This document shows, piece after piece, positions 23,270 through 35,589 of a DNA stretch of 64,000 nucleotides. Source of the DNA: Anniella stebbinsi (Eukaryota; Chordata; Lepidosauria; Squamata; Anniellidae); NCBI GenBank assembly GCA_029215795.1, contig JARDYH010000003.1, forward strand, positions 89,188,609-89,252,608, read 5' to 3'. The translations under genes were made by a program, and so were the position numbers. The stretch's first letter is position 1. Each line of letters opens with the position of its first letter. The notes under the pieces are model-generated. The model did not search any database, had not been told where the DNA came from, and saw only the letters and a program-made list of their open reading frames with translations.

Positions 23270-25490
23270 TTCTATGGCTGTTTCTGCAGCTGAGAAAGGA
23301 AATGAGACAAAACAATACCCGCTGTCCATGCAATTCCCTAGTCTGAAAACCCCCTCATATGAGTCCATACTGCATAGCAGTCAGATCATTTGTTCGGGTG
23401 ATGTGATGGGAGAATAAAGAGCTGGATTCAAGCAGTTCTAAAATGGTAACTGATATTGCTGAAAACTGAACTGTGGTTGCCCTGTGCAATCTTGACAGTA
23501 GAGGACATTCCTGGGTATGGGTGGGGCACTGCCTCAGGTTTGACACAGCTGGCAGACAAATCCAAAGCAGGTCATCCATTTCAGTTCCCACTTCATGGAG
23601 CTGCAAGGGCAAAGATATGAGATTCTACTGGTTTCCCTTTTTACTGTCCACCAATGAACATATAAATGTGTTTAAAAATATGAACAATGCTGACTCCTCA
23701 TAACAGAATAATTGTAAGATATTTTTGGATCATTAAAAGAGAAATGGGATTATTATTTCTAAGAGAGAGATGGAATTCCGGTACTCTATTTTAAAGTGCT
23801 GATCTGCTTTTAAATAGCTAGCTGATGTGTGTTTGGGCAGCAAGGCCAGTAATGAGAAGGGGCGAGTGGCACTCCCATTGTTAGTTAACTTGACCACTAC
23901 AGTCAGTTAACTCTACCATTACTATCATATCTCCCTCTGTTCCGTACACTACCAGTTTAACAGTTTCAATTCGGCTAGGTCTGAAGATACTTATCTTTCA
24001 TCACAACTTTGAGAGACCGACCAGAGTGGACATGGAGAATAGGGTGAGAATGAGAAGGTGCCTGGGAGATCCATTTCAGCTGAGATGGAAGATAGCAAGA
24101 CACCCATAAGATTGGAGGAGATCCTAGGTAGGCTACACCTAAACGAGGGATACGGAAAGCCAATTCACACTGCTTCTCCACACACGGGAAATGGGTTACC
24201 AACTATCAGGACAAGCCAGAGCGACACCCTAGTGGTCCCAAGGCAACACAGCAGTTGGCTATCCATGCCAATCCCCCTGAGCAGCTCAGGGATGTTTGTG
24301 TGTCAGAAAATACCCTTTCTATCCTAGTCTTTTCCAACGCACATATGCTGTGTTCTTCCAATAAAGTTCTGATCCATTTGATCCCAGTTGTTGGAGTCTT
24401 GCTTCTTCCTATCAGCAATGTACCGTATTGGCTCAGCATCAATTTATATATATCACAAACATATGTTAGGCGTGTGTTCTGCATTCTTCCACACAATCAC
24501 ACATTGTTAAGTGCCACTGACTGAAGTGGAAATTTATTCAAATCAGATCATCGCTGGAAGGCAAAAGTATGTAGCTTTACAATAAACATTTGAATTTCAA
24601 GGAAAGGGAAAGCCGAGTCAATTGAAGAGCATGGCTTGATGTTGAGCGAGGTCATTTGCAGGTAAAATGTACAAAGAAAGGCTACATTGGATTCTGCTAC
24701 CGAGAGTGGCTTTCAGTGCCATTTATTCACTCAGAACTTGGCGACAATGCATTCATCTTTGTGTGAATAAGATCACTGAAAGAGCAAAGAGACTATCACG
24801 TCTTCCATTTAGAGTGAGACAGCTATCACCAGTGACAGCCTGATTTCATCTGGTTTCCTGTCACTCATCACACACAGCATTTTTAGAAAGCAATCTTTGT
24901 TAAATCGTAATGGCTTTAGGAAATGAAATGGACGTATCGGATATTTTCTCCTCTGTGGAGTGATAGCACAGCACCACGTCATAAACATGAAATAAATGAG
25001 ATTGGCTATTCATGGTACGTAGCATGCCAAATTTTGATTTCCAAATGGAAAGGGACATCCTCTCTCCAAAACAAGAACATCTACCCATAAGCAATTGTCA
25101 GGAGGGGGTGGGGAAACTATCATAAAATCTCAATTAGAACCCAAGGTGGCCCCAGATTAATTCCAGAGTGGCCAAAATATTGTCACACTGTAGGAACCAC
25201 CCCAAACACTAGCTGTTTATCTCAACCAGGGTTGACAACTCATGAAATCAGAAATTCTGGTACCTAGTTAGGGCGGCCTTGGAAACAAAACAGCAACAAC
25301 AACAAAACCGTGGTTTTTCATGGTTTGAGGAAAGGGTGGGCAGAAGGTTAATTTGGATGTACTGGTAGATCTGAGTGATTTACAGTAGACCAGCTAGGAT
25401 TTCTGGCTCCAGGTGGTTTAATAAAAGGATAAACAAAATAGCTACCACCCCAATTACACTGTTGGAATGAAGGAAATTTGGTGTAACTAG

Positions 25491-25492
<2 letters not shown>
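23270..25492. other. Unassigned; 24,540-25,090 resembles conserved noncoding DNA
   Basis: No exon or repeat was identified. The 24,540-25,090 part has balanced composition, retained isolated CpGs and no repeat similarity within the window, so it may be conserved noncoding sequence. This is an impression only. Confidence 0.2.

Positions 25493-25529
<37 letters not shown>
25493..25529. repeat. (AT)n microsatellite
   Basis: About 18 perfect AT units. It is the first of three such arrays within 1.2 kb. Confidence 0.95.
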
Positions 25530-25531
<2 letters not shown>

Positions 25532-25825
25532 AAAGACTGTGAGTTCTGTTCAGTTCTGGTCCTCAAAACAAATTCCTGAACTCAGGCTTTTTTAATCAGA
25601 AGTGTATGGCTTTTGCAGCAAGCTCTGGTTGCTGGATCTCATGGTTGTAGTAAAAAAAAAAAGAGGGAAAGGGGGGGGGGTGTCCTGTGCAACTGAAGTG
25701 TATTTACCCTTGGTGCACCACTTTTTAAAAGCCTAAGGGGAGAAAATGGCTTTTTCTGTGCTTTTCTGGCAACTAGTCCAAAGCAGGGGATTGGAGGAAG
25801 AGGAGAGAAAAAGTAAGAAAAACCA

Positions 25826-25828
<3 letters not shown>

Positions 25829-25857
<29 letters not shown>
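25829..25857. repeat. (TA)n microsatellite
   Basis: About 14 perfect TA units. Confidence 0.95.
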
Positions 25858-25859
<2 letters not shown>

Positions 25860-26592
25860 CATTGGCAATGCTAAATTGGCCACTAGGCCTCCTTTTGTTG
25901 ACTGCAATTTAATGTTAACGTATATACCCAGTTCACACCTATAATTCTAGGTGTACACTTAAACATCTTAGAAATATGTGGATTGTGAATACAGCAAACA
26001 GATATCATACAGGAACATTCATCATAGAACCATTATTGACTGCAGCTCCCTACTGTCTGGACACTCTGTGGTGAACTCAGGTCTGCCAACGCACAGTATG
26101 CAAAAGGGCTAAGAGGGAAATATATCAGGTCTTGAAACTGCTCAGCAAGCCCATCTGAGAAAGATATGTATACCATGACATAAGATATAAAGATGAAAGA
26201 TATAATAACATGCCTTATGGCTCAGAAGAGTCCTCAGGATAACCCTTTTGAGCCTACAACAAACAGAATCCTATCTGCAAAATTAAGGGAAAAACTCTAC
26301 CTAGTAGATTTTATAGCCGGCATGAAAAAAAATGGCCATCTCAAATTGACATTTCATGGCAGTGGGTAGCACTTTGGACATCGCAGTATAATACTTGCAT
26401 TATTCGTATGATCATCCCTGACTCCATGAACTCAACACTGTTTGCTGCTTAATGCCATGCATATTTAATACTAAGTTTAAGGGATCCTAGTCATTATCTT
26501 GGCATGCTACACATTCCAGCTTTATGTCAAGCAATTCTGGGATGCAGGCAACTGTTGGACGCAATCACATGCACAACCTGCAATTGGGATAG

Positions 26593-26595
<3 letters not shown>

Positions 26596-26632
<37 letters not shown>
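26596..26632. repeat. (AT)n microsatellite
   Basis: About 18 AT units. Short open frames that read through it as repeated Tyr-Ile are artefacts. Confidence 0.95.
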
Positions 26633-26635
<3 letters not shown>

Positions 26636-27072
26636 AAAATTACTATAAAACCTCGCAACTGTAACATTCACAGAGCCATTACAACTGCACACTTGTTGGG
26701 ACATTGCAAAATTGCCGTTATAGCCCCACGCCAATTTGCACAAGGCGGTCTGGTGGAAATTTTAAGAGCTCTGAAAGTTTTTCAAGACCTGTCTTTGATC
26801 ATGTAAATGCTGTGCAAACATCCACTTGGCAAACACTCACGTGAACTCATAGGAATCTACGCTGTGCCACCTGCTTTCATTTCTAAGTATACTGGCTCAG
26901 TACTGGCAACCCAGATAAAACTTCTGGCACTGCCGATGCTAAAGAAGTGGTCTATATTTCCTGATATTTGGGGTGTAAGCACACCTTCCTTTTATACCAA
27001 ATTTCACATCAGAAGAAAGAAGACCATTTTGGTTCAAATCTTGCTATTCTATGAACTCATTCGGTAGTCTAA

Positions 27073-27657
27073 GAGCTTATCTACACAGTACCTTGGAATG
27101 TTTAAAATAGTATTTTAAAACGTTCCTAATAGGTGCGTTCTAAAACGCCTTAGGCCACAATAAGGAGTACTCATGTTACAGGAGAAAAATTCTTCAGTCT
27201 TCAAAGTGGTGTGAGCGGTCTCACACCCTTCTGTCCGTCTCTTTCTCTTTCATTTTTACAATGAGTTTACGGCAAGGCATTGTGGGTGCTGTAGTTTACT
27301 CGCCCACTTCCTCCTTAGTTCCGCTTTCATTCCCTAGCTTTCAATGGGTATAGGGCTAAGCATTATGGGTGTTGTAGTTCACTCGCCCACTTCCTCCTTA
27401 GCCCCTCTTGCTTCCCCACCAATCAACGGCTAAGCATTTGGGCGCTGGTAAATGAAGCACTGCCCCCATAAATCACAAACAGTAAGGAAGGACACATTTT
27501 ACTTAAAACGATTTATTAAAAGTAAAAACCGTTTTATATAGCTGAAGTGAGTTTTAAAAAACCTTGGGTATACAACGTTCAAGGGAGTGCGTCATGTGGC
27601 CCAAGGAGTTTTCGTAACCCTTATAAAAGGTTACAAAGCTAGTGTGTAGATCAGCTC
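27073..27657. mobile_element. Element E, full copy, TIR related to MITE B
   Basis: The ends GAGCTTATCTACAC and GTGTAGATCAGCTC form a 14-bp inverted repeat matching the ends of MITE family B. Internally, a GCATTRTGGGTGYTGTAGTT...CACTTCCTCCTTAG block occurs twice at an 83-bp offset (27,277 and 27,360). The right 220 bp match 23,030-23,264. No transposase frame, so probably a longer non-autonomous relative of MITE B. A clean target duplication was not seen. Confidence 0.75.
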
Positions 27658-27664
27658 TTAGTCA

Positions 27665-27790
27665 CATCTCCATTAGCAATTTACCTATTTTACAGGGTTG
27701 CTGAGAGGATTACAAACAAGTTTCAAATACACACACATCGGCACTTTGCACATTTGAAAGCACTATATGAATGCAATTGTTATTGATGTT
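27665..27790 (+). mobile_element. MIR/CORE-SINE-like 3' fragment
   Basis: TTTACAGGGTTGCTGAGAGG followed by CACTTTGCACATTTGAAAGC, ACTATATGAATGCAATTGTT and an ATT-rich end. This resembles the 3' half of MIR-type SINEs (ACAGGGTTGTTGTGAGGAT...AAAGCRCTATATAAATG). No A or B box retained. Confidence 0.4.
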
Positions 27791-27989
27791 GTTGTTGATG
27801 ATGATGTTATTATCTTTATCTAAACAAAGGGCATACATGTATCCTTACTCCTCTACCCTTTCTTCCACTCGTCAGTTCCCCAAACTAACTGATGGATTGG
27901 GATACCAAACACACTCGCCTTTCTACTTCTCTCTAAAAATCAGGCACACTGACTGAATCAAATCAATACACATATTTCACAGTTTCACG

Positions 27990-28130
27990 TTTCCAGCTGG
28001 ATTCTGTCTACATTGACTGGCAGCCGCTCTCCAGTGTTTCAGACAGGCATTTTTTCAGCCCTGAACATGGGGCCTTCCACATGCAAAGCTTGTGCTGTCC
28101 TACATATGGCTACAGCTCTCCCCTGTAGGC
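27990..28130 (-). mobile_element. tRNA-derived SINE fragment, diverged
   Basis: TGTCTACATTGACTGGCAGC, GCTCTCCAGTGTTTCAGACA and ACATGCAAAGCTTGTGCT align with the 13.7-kb SINE. The B-box region is degraded. Confidence 0.7.
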
Positions 28131-28299
28131 CATTTGTTAGCAATGTCATCCTCTCAAACACAGGATCCTCAAATTGGTTTCAGGTTCACCAAAACAAGAA
28201 GGAAGCACCAACAGATTTTTTTTTTTAAAGGTGATGTTCAACTTCAAACCAGCTTCAGTCAATGAACCAACTGACTTTCCCCCAGCCATGAATCTATCT

Positions 28300-28405
28300 C
28301 TAATATAATATGACTCTGTGTTTATTCTGTTCTTTTATAAACTGCTTTGGGATTTGTGCAAATGAGAAGAGATATACTCATAGTTATAATAAATAATCAA
28401 ATAAG
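28300..28405 (+). mobile_element. Possible LINE 3' tail
   Basis: TTTATAAACTGCTTTGGGAT and ATAATAAATAATCAAATAA resemble an eroded LINE 3' end with a short tail. Confidence 0.3.
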
Positions 28406-28970
28406 TCCTCTTAACCACTTTGCCTAGACTGGACCAAATCCCCAGCATAACACATCCAGGAATCTACTTATGACAAATCTATTTATTACAATAGAATGAC
28501 TTGGTAGACAATAGGTAATAAATTCATAAAGATACAACTGTTATAACAAATGAACTTGAACATAGGTTTAGCACACATAAGTCTTCCTGTCTATTCACAA
28601 ACTTCTGAATCCATAAAAATGCTTCATATTGGAGTGCTCAGCTGATTAAAAAAATCTTGTATGAGTTTGAGTCAATTAAATGAGTAAATGTACACAAATG
28701 TGTCTATAACATATTTCAAAATCACACTTTGTTTTTAGATGATGTGCACGTGTCCTAACAAGCATCTTAGAAGATCCACTGCTCATTCTCTCTCACACAG
28801 GAAGGAATGCCCATTCCAAGATGGTTCTTGCTATCTACCATGTTTATAACATATTAAACATTTTTAACATACTCATTGATTACTTGGAGGCATCCTTATG
28901 ATCAATCAAAATGTTTTAAATAGATTAATTCAACTAACTGACCAAATGCCACATCCCTATTTTCTATATA

Positions 28971-29090
28971 CCAGCCTTCGCCAACTTGGTGCCCTCCAGA
29001 TATTTTGAACTCCAATGCCCACCATTCTCAGCCAGCATGGACAATGATAGGGAATGCTGGGAACTGTAGTCCAAGACATACTAGTATCTA
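28971..29090. mobile_element. MITE family F (hAT-like palindrome), truncated
   Basis: CCAACTTGGTGCCCTCCAGAT leads into AACTCCAATGCCCACCATTC and, after a short loop, GAATGCTGGGAACTGTAGTCC. This is the common GGTGCCCTCCAGATGTGTTGGACT-type palindrome, also at 42,607 and 44,405. The far end is lost. Confidence 0.65.
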
Positions 29091-29279
29091 ACTTGTCTGT
29101 TGCCATTTCCTTGCAATACTGAATTATTGATTGGGATTTGAGGCTGGACCAGCAGCCTGGCTTTCTGTTGTTGGGGTTCCCCATCAGTTTTTCAGAGGAG
29201 ATGAGGCTCAGATTGTACCCCTGGGGCCTACAGCATGAGGTAGGTTTGTGACACTTGTTGCTGCTGTCACATTTCTAAT

Positions 29280-30010
29280 GTACAACATCTAGCACAAGAT
29301 CAGAACTTCAAAAATTACATCAGATTCCATTTCTTCTTAGTGGTGTGTAATGATCTCATTCACTAAATCCAATACGTAACCTGAATTAAAAAGCATCAAG
29401 AACTAAATTCCGCCTGATACTACCTATAGGCTGCATGCATTAAATAAATGGGTGCACTGGAAGCAAGTCTAATGTATTCTTGCTAGTGGCAGGAAGTGGG
29501 TTTATAACAGAATCAGCTTAAAACATTCCAGTTGTGTTTGCATTAAACCCACCCAAAAATCTAAACCCAAGAGCAGGTTTTCCATGCCAACTAAGCCCTT
29601 ATCAGGCCTCCGAAAGTGACTTTTTGAAGGAATGCCAGCCCTCGCCTTGAAAACAACTTAATTGGTTCATACTAATAAAACTGCAAATGCCACTTGATGG
29701 AACGACAGTGCTTACATTGTTTCCTGCCGACTTGACATTTTGATTTCCAAGAATGTTATACGTCTTTCTGTACTGACTCCAAAAAAGCATTCACTTTACT
29801 GGTAATGATGACCAATGGGTCGGGCTGGAATGACTATAACAAGATGATGAGAAGGCTTTTTTGAAATGCTGCATGGCCAGAGACTCTCTGTTTTGGACAG
29901 AGGCAAACATTCTAAAAGGGGGGGACCCATAAATAACCTTCATTTGCAGATATAGGCCCATTAAAAGTGGGACACAAGAAACAAATGAAAAGCTCAAATG
30001 AAGCATGGCT
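29280..30010. other. Possible conserved noncoding element
   Basis: A long repeat-free block with isolated CpGs and no coding frame. TAAT/ATTA cores and TGACTTTTTGAAGG-like strings give it the look of regulatory conserved DNA, but only an alignment could show this. Confidence 0.2.
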
Positions 30011-30037
30011 GGTAACACTCAGTGAATGGTATCCATT

Positions 30038-30134
30038 AACAGCACAATCCTATACATGTCAACTCCAATGGAATCCCCAATGAGTTCAACGAGGCTTACT
30101 TCCAGGTAAGTGGGCACAGGGTTGCAGCCTAAAA
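30038..30134. mobile_element. MITE family G copy (CAATCCTATACATG ends)
   Basis: Starts CACAATCCTATACATGTC and continues through GAGTTCAACGAGGCTTACTT and CCAGGTAAGTGGGCAC to AGGGTTGCAGCC. Related copies: 46,808-46,873, 46,972-47,056, 55,098-55,185 and 56,727-56,811. Confidence 0.7.
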
Positions 30135-31377
30135 CTGCACCTTTGCAGCCTAAAAGACACAATGATGTGCTAAAGTCAATGAAAGGTTGGATTCCTGGGA
30201 ACATGAAGGTCCATGTCCTTATCTATAGCCCTGCAGTCAAAATAGCATTTGCCAGTGTTCCTATACATAACACTGAGCTGAGGGAACAGAACTAGCTCTC
30301 AATTTGTTTCCAGATACAATTAAACGTGTTAGCTTTTAACCATTAATCCCTAAACAGCCTTGATCCGGATTATCCCTGAGAGCTCCTCCTCCCATACAAG
30401 TACCATCCCCCACCCCCCACCACAGGTATACTTCCATACGGGGCTCTGCTCCATACCTCCTTTAACTGAAGTTAGAGCGATGGGACAAGCAACAAGTTCT
30501 TTTCAGCAATGACACCCTCATTACAGAACTCTAACTTTAAGGTTTGGGTGAAGAAGCAAGGCTACATAGAACGTTCTCAGGTTTTTTCTTCGGTCTGAAA
30601 TTAGGGGTAGTGGTGGAAATTTCCCTAAAAACCTTCCACTGCTATCGTTCCCTCTCACTTTCTACTGTTACGAGAGTGCGCTGTTGTTTTCTTCTTCCTA
30701 GAGTTAATGTGTTTATCTTCCTAAACTGGTTACATGGACGAATCTCCAGCCTTGAAGAAATCAATTTCTGAACAATGACAACATTATGCAGTGCAGCCCA
30801 TCAGATTTGGCTATGTGCTAGCATCACCAAGAGCAAAGCCAATTCTAAGTGATTGCATGCTTCCTGAATAGGCAAACACATCATACACATCACCAAGAAA
30901 TGACAAAAATCATCATGAAAATGATGATTTTCATCTTACCAGTAAGAATTATTTTCAATTCAATCAGTTATGAGGGTGGAAAGTGAAAGGGAAATTTTTA
31001 ATCAGGATCCTTTTCTGCTGATTTGTTGGGTTTTGTTTTACAATTCCTAATTTTGGATGAGCAAACCTACTAACAATCCAGGATGGGCAGATGCCTCCCC
31101 TTCTGTTTCGTTATTGTTCCATTAGTTCATTCTGCCCTACATTCCAAAATTAGTTTCAGAACGGCACATTTGGAGTTTAGTACAGTTTTCAGTTTGCATC
31201 TTTTTAGCTTCCGTTATAGGTTATCCACAAAAATACAGACTGCATTGAATAAAACCCCACACAAGGTGGACTCTTTTGCAGTGTTTTAATCAATTAGCAC
31301 ATGCACTTCTGCACACCTGTAACACTTAAGGGGGGGAAAAAACTCAGATGCAAACTCAGAATGGTGCCAAATTACAC
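30135..31377. other. Unassigned sequence
   Basis: No gene or recognised repeat. Open frames around 30,544-30,771 and 31,083-31,289 have no splice signals or domain features. Confidence 0.4.
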
Positions 31378-31575
31378 ATTTATTTATTTATTTATTTCAT
31401 TTCTAACCCGCCTCTCCATCTAGATCGAGGCGGGGAAAAACACTAAATCTAAATATAAAAACAATAAAATAGATAAACCATTAAAACAGATAAAAACAAA
31501 TACATTATTAAAAACAATGCCCAACAGTCTGAAAAAAGTTCAGATTTAAAAATAATAATAATAAAAGAATTGCTA
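31378..31575 (-). mobile_element. LINE 3' end, same subfamily as the 60.7-kb copy
   Basis: On the minus strand: T-rich 3' UTR, stem CCCCGCCTCGATC...GAGAGGCGGG and a (TAAA)n tail. About 130 bp of the UTR is almost identical to 60,660-60,790. Confidence 0.85.
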
Positions 31576-31844
31576 ATACAGTAGTGCTGCTCCCCAAAGC
31601 CAACCAACCAATACAGAATTCCCAAATCCAGGCAAAAATTCAGACGAGGGGAATGTAATAATTCCTATTTACAATGATAAAGATAAGAAGCTGATCTTAT
31701 CAAGAAGCCAACTATTCTTTCCATGGCATGACCCTAAAGTTCTAAGATCCAGAGTGGACCTGTCTCTCTAAACCAAGATCCTACTTCTGGACTCTATTCT
31801 CCCCAGGCTGACTTAGGCCACAATCAAAAGAGGCACACCTTGTA

Positions 31845-32170
31845 CAGTGCCAGCTCCAGCTTTTTGAGGGCCCCTGAGGCAAGACACCCTCAACGGGCCC
31901 CCTCCATCAATGAGTCTACTTTCCCACTGCTATTGTCACCAGCTGCAATTGTTCCTCATCCTCTTTCTCATCATTGCTTGACAGGCGGAGAGCAAGTAGG
32001 CCATGGGATCTCCTGCTCCTCACCACCACCATTTCTGGGCCAGAGCAAGAGGCAGATGAAGAAACAGGTTGCAATGGTGAAGAGAAAGGGCAACTCCAGG
32101 GGGCTCTTATCAGCGGGCCCCCATCTGGGTGTGAGCCCTCGGTAGGTGCCTGACCATTCCTATCCTTGAT
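31845..32170 (+). repeat. Unnamed interspersed repeat D, copy 2
   Basis: See copy 1 at 19,550-19,890. CAGTGCCAGCTCCAG, TTGACAGGCGGAGAGC and GGGCCAGAGCAAGAGGCAGA are shared. A third short inverted fragment lies at 50,282-50,323. The end is ill-defined. Confidence 0.65.
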
Positions 32171-34169
32171 GCTGGCCCTGAACTTGCACATGCCCAGTGA
32201 GACTTTGCACTTTTTGGAGGGGAACAGCATACTCCATGCCATATCATGCCCTGCTTTTGAACTTCCCTTAAGTTTCAAAATCAGTTTGGTGGATGGTGCT
32301 TTGGATCTTTCTAGAAACTTCAGTAGAAAGCACAGCTGGGATTACAGAGTCACTTGCACAATTCTCTGGATTATGGCTTGCAAACACATTTGCCTGAGTT
32401 TCTGGCAGCAACTGATGGTCCATCAGCATGATGAAAATCATATGTTCCCCCACCAACAGCAGATGAGGCCTGGTTTGTGGTGTTTCTATTGCAACCATAG
32501 AAGGCCAGGGTTGATCTAACCACAGTAAAATAACTATAGTGGGTTGTTGTTGTTGTTTTGCAGCTACACAAACTCATGCAGCCCAATTTATCAGGGTTAA
32601 TCCATGGTTACAACCACCCAACCACATACTCCATTGAAATGTGTAAATCTAGCTCCCCGATTCATTTCAGCTGGGCCACAGCAGCAAGATTTATGCGGAT
32701 GTTCAAAAGAAGGAAAATATTTGCCAAATCGAATCTCCATCAATCAGTTTATTCTGCTACTTGGGAAAGCTGCTGCCATAATAAACATTTTTTTTCCAAA
32801 ATTGTGCGGGAGAATGAGAATGTTAGCCACAGAGCCATGCAGGGAGCGAAAAGAAGCCCAAGAACACCACTTTATCTACATGAAAGACGGGAGGATTTTA
32901 TTATTATTATTCTTTTAGCTACTCCTGGAATATGAAAGTAATGAATTCACAGCATGACAGAAACACACTCCGAAAGGGAACGCCTGGGAAACACTGAAGA
33001 ATAGAAAACTCAGAGTTATGAATGGTAACATGGCACATCATGATAATAGGAAACAGAGCAAGTTTGGGGGCATTTGAGGGCTGTGACAAAATATGACAAT
33101 TGCACACCTTTTCCCTTTGTTTAGGGCTCTACAGCTCCCTTAAGCTCAAAGCCCTTTCTCACTCTATTTGTGTGGGCCCCAATGAAGCTTTCATGAGATC
33201 CTGCTCTTCCAACTGCCAATCTACTGCATAGCCTGAGTTATTAACGCCTTGGTAACATCTAGGCTAGCTTACGAGAAATATTTGGAAATTGCAGTTAATT
33301 TAGAACACAGCAGAAAGCTTACTGATAGGTACCCAGCATGTTCCGCACATCTCACCAGTGTTGAAAGATCTTCACTAGTTTTGAGTTTGTTTCTGCTGGT
33401 TTGGAACAATAAATCTCAAATGAGCTTCGGAGAGAGGTACTTGAAGGACCACTGGTGTGAATGAACCTGTTCGTTGAGTTCATCTAAAGATGTCCTCCTG
33501 TTGAGTCCTCCACCTTCAGAAGAAAGGACACTCCCGAAGACAGGGCCTTTGTTGTTGATGCCACACAATGAACACTCGTGTTATTCATAAAAAAATTTGG
33601 TAGACTTCAATCCATAATTTGTAACAGCTGAACTCTGTTTAATTCTGCTGAACATCCAATGGTGTTTCTTTTATTGCAAAAATTGGCTTTAATTGTATTA
33701 CAGTGTGCCTCCTCCAGTATATGTCTAGTCACAGATGTCGAAGAAATCTGCAACAGATTCAAAATGAGATCGGATGTCCGTGAATCCGACCTGCGTATTC
33801 TGCAGCAAACCAACTTTTTCTGAGTTGCGAGGATTTTACTTTTTATGAACAATTTGAAGTGCATTCTTATAAAAGACTAGCTGCCTGCTGCTGTACAGTA
33901 CTGCGGATCCTCAGTAAAGTACTGCTGTACGGTATTGCAGATCTTCACCAAGAACACTTAAGCCCTCACAGGAAATTCTCAATGGTCTTACTAGTGTTCC
34001 AAATCGATGTTGTCATTTTTACCACTCGCTGACTTCCTCTTACACTGCAGCGCTTATATCAAAAATGAAGTTATATCTTTGTTATGTATCTTTGTAAAAT
34101 ACATTGGAGGGGCAGGGGGAATCACCTCAGTTCTTTTCCTGGCTTTTCTCAGTGTGCCTTATGATAAAT
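32171..34169. other. Unassigned sequence
   Basis: No gene or clear repeat. Overlapping frames on both strands at 32,166-32,935 are unsupported. Confidence 0.35.
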
Positions 34170-34520
34170 AATGTCTCATAACACATTTTAAAAAAAACTA
34201 TTAGATAATCTGCATCATAAACCAGGCCTCCTTGTTGATCAAAAGGATAAAAGAAATCTATAGGCTCTCAAATTCACTTCTACCCAAACTGCTTTTTGGG
34301 GTTAGCTCCTAAATCATCCTGCTGAAATGAAATGCCAATTTGGCAAATAAATGATTTCCTTTGCGATAGCTGGAAATGTTTGTCCTGTAAAGAGCAGGAT
34401 CTTGCACGGAAAGAATTGAAGTATGGCTTCATGGAGCCATAAATAATTTATTTATAAGACTCGTTAATCACCTTTTTGCCAAAGAACACCAACGGAGAGT
34501 CTTAGATCAGTCCAACATGC
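34170..34520. other. Possible conserved noncoding element
   Basis: A repeat-free AT-rich block with ATAAATAATTTATTTATAA-like palindromic strings and ATTA cores near 34,440-34,470. An impression only. Confidence 0.2.
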
Positions 34521-35209
34521 ACAACTATATATATTTACATAAAACTTGTCAGGGCATGGGGTGACTAAACTGTATAGCAACAAGTAATCCCACAGCTTCC
34601 TCTCTAACAGCTCCAGCACTAAATCCAGCCAAATAACAGAACTCGTATTTTTGGATACTTACTGTAGGTTCAAGCTCCTATTCTTCCTCCATGGAATTAC
34701 TGTGTGGTCTTAAGAAGAAGAAAAAAACCCCCAAAAGGGTGTGGGGAGGCAAAACCTCAAAATGATGGTCAGAAATAAACTTTATTGTGGTATATGGTAT
34801 GCCCAACACATTTCAACATACTGCAAGATCTTCTTGAGTCTGGTGTGTTGGGCAGACCATAAACCAAAATACATTCTCTGCTTCTGAGTATCATGTTGAG
34901 GTTTTGCCAGTCCTTTCCTTTCTCCCCCCCCCCCTTTTGTTTCCTGCTTTGGGGCTGCCCCCTTTTCCTCCTCGGGCCTTAGGCAAGTGAGTATGTATTT
35001 CTTTCCGTTCCCTGTCTTTAAAATAGAAACCACAGTGACCTTACACACTGGGTTGTGAAGAGGACAAATACAACAAGGTTTCCAACATGCTATAGCAATG
35101 ATAAGTCAAATAGGTACCCTGCGGTAATCCTTGGTAGACCATTCTCTGCCATCCCAAGTGAGGTAGGCAAAAACAGAGGAAAGAGCCTTCTTATGGAACA
35201 TTCTTGGGG

Positions 35210-35495
35210 GAGGGGGAAGATGTCCTGCTTTGCAGAGGACACTAGTCTTCTTTTTGAAGGTGTCCTCTATTTGATGGGCTGTCCAGTCCAAGTCTGATTT
35301 AAAGTCAAAGAACCATAAAAGAGAGGAAGAGAAGGGTGTGTGGAGTTGCCCATCAACAGTTAACATCTGGACAGAGGACTGAGCAGGGACACAAGTCTTC
35401 ACCGACAGGGTGAGATGTATTTTGTTTCTATTCAAATTACAGTTATTATTTCTAAATTTGTAGCAGGACATATGTATTTGCATATGCAAATTGGT
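35210..35495 (+). repeat. Unnamed interspersed repeat H, copy 1
   Basis: Extended similarity to 45,274-45,570. TTGCCCATCAACAGTTA, AGAACCATAA-type and TTATTTCTAAATTTG strings occur in the same order. The left end is rich in TCCTCTATTTGA phrases. Noncoding. Confidence 0.65.
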
Positions 35496-35589
35496 GCCCT
35501 CCTTTTTGGTGATGCGTAAGCAGCCGCCCTACTCTCCCGTAAGCAGGCTTATCTGGCATCCACTTGGACATCTGTTTAGCAGCAGCAAC

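Noticed and set aside
26504..26806. 100-codon frame with a Tyr-Ile repeat
   Set aside because: The repeat is the translation of the (AT)n microsatellite. The flanks carry no coding evidence.
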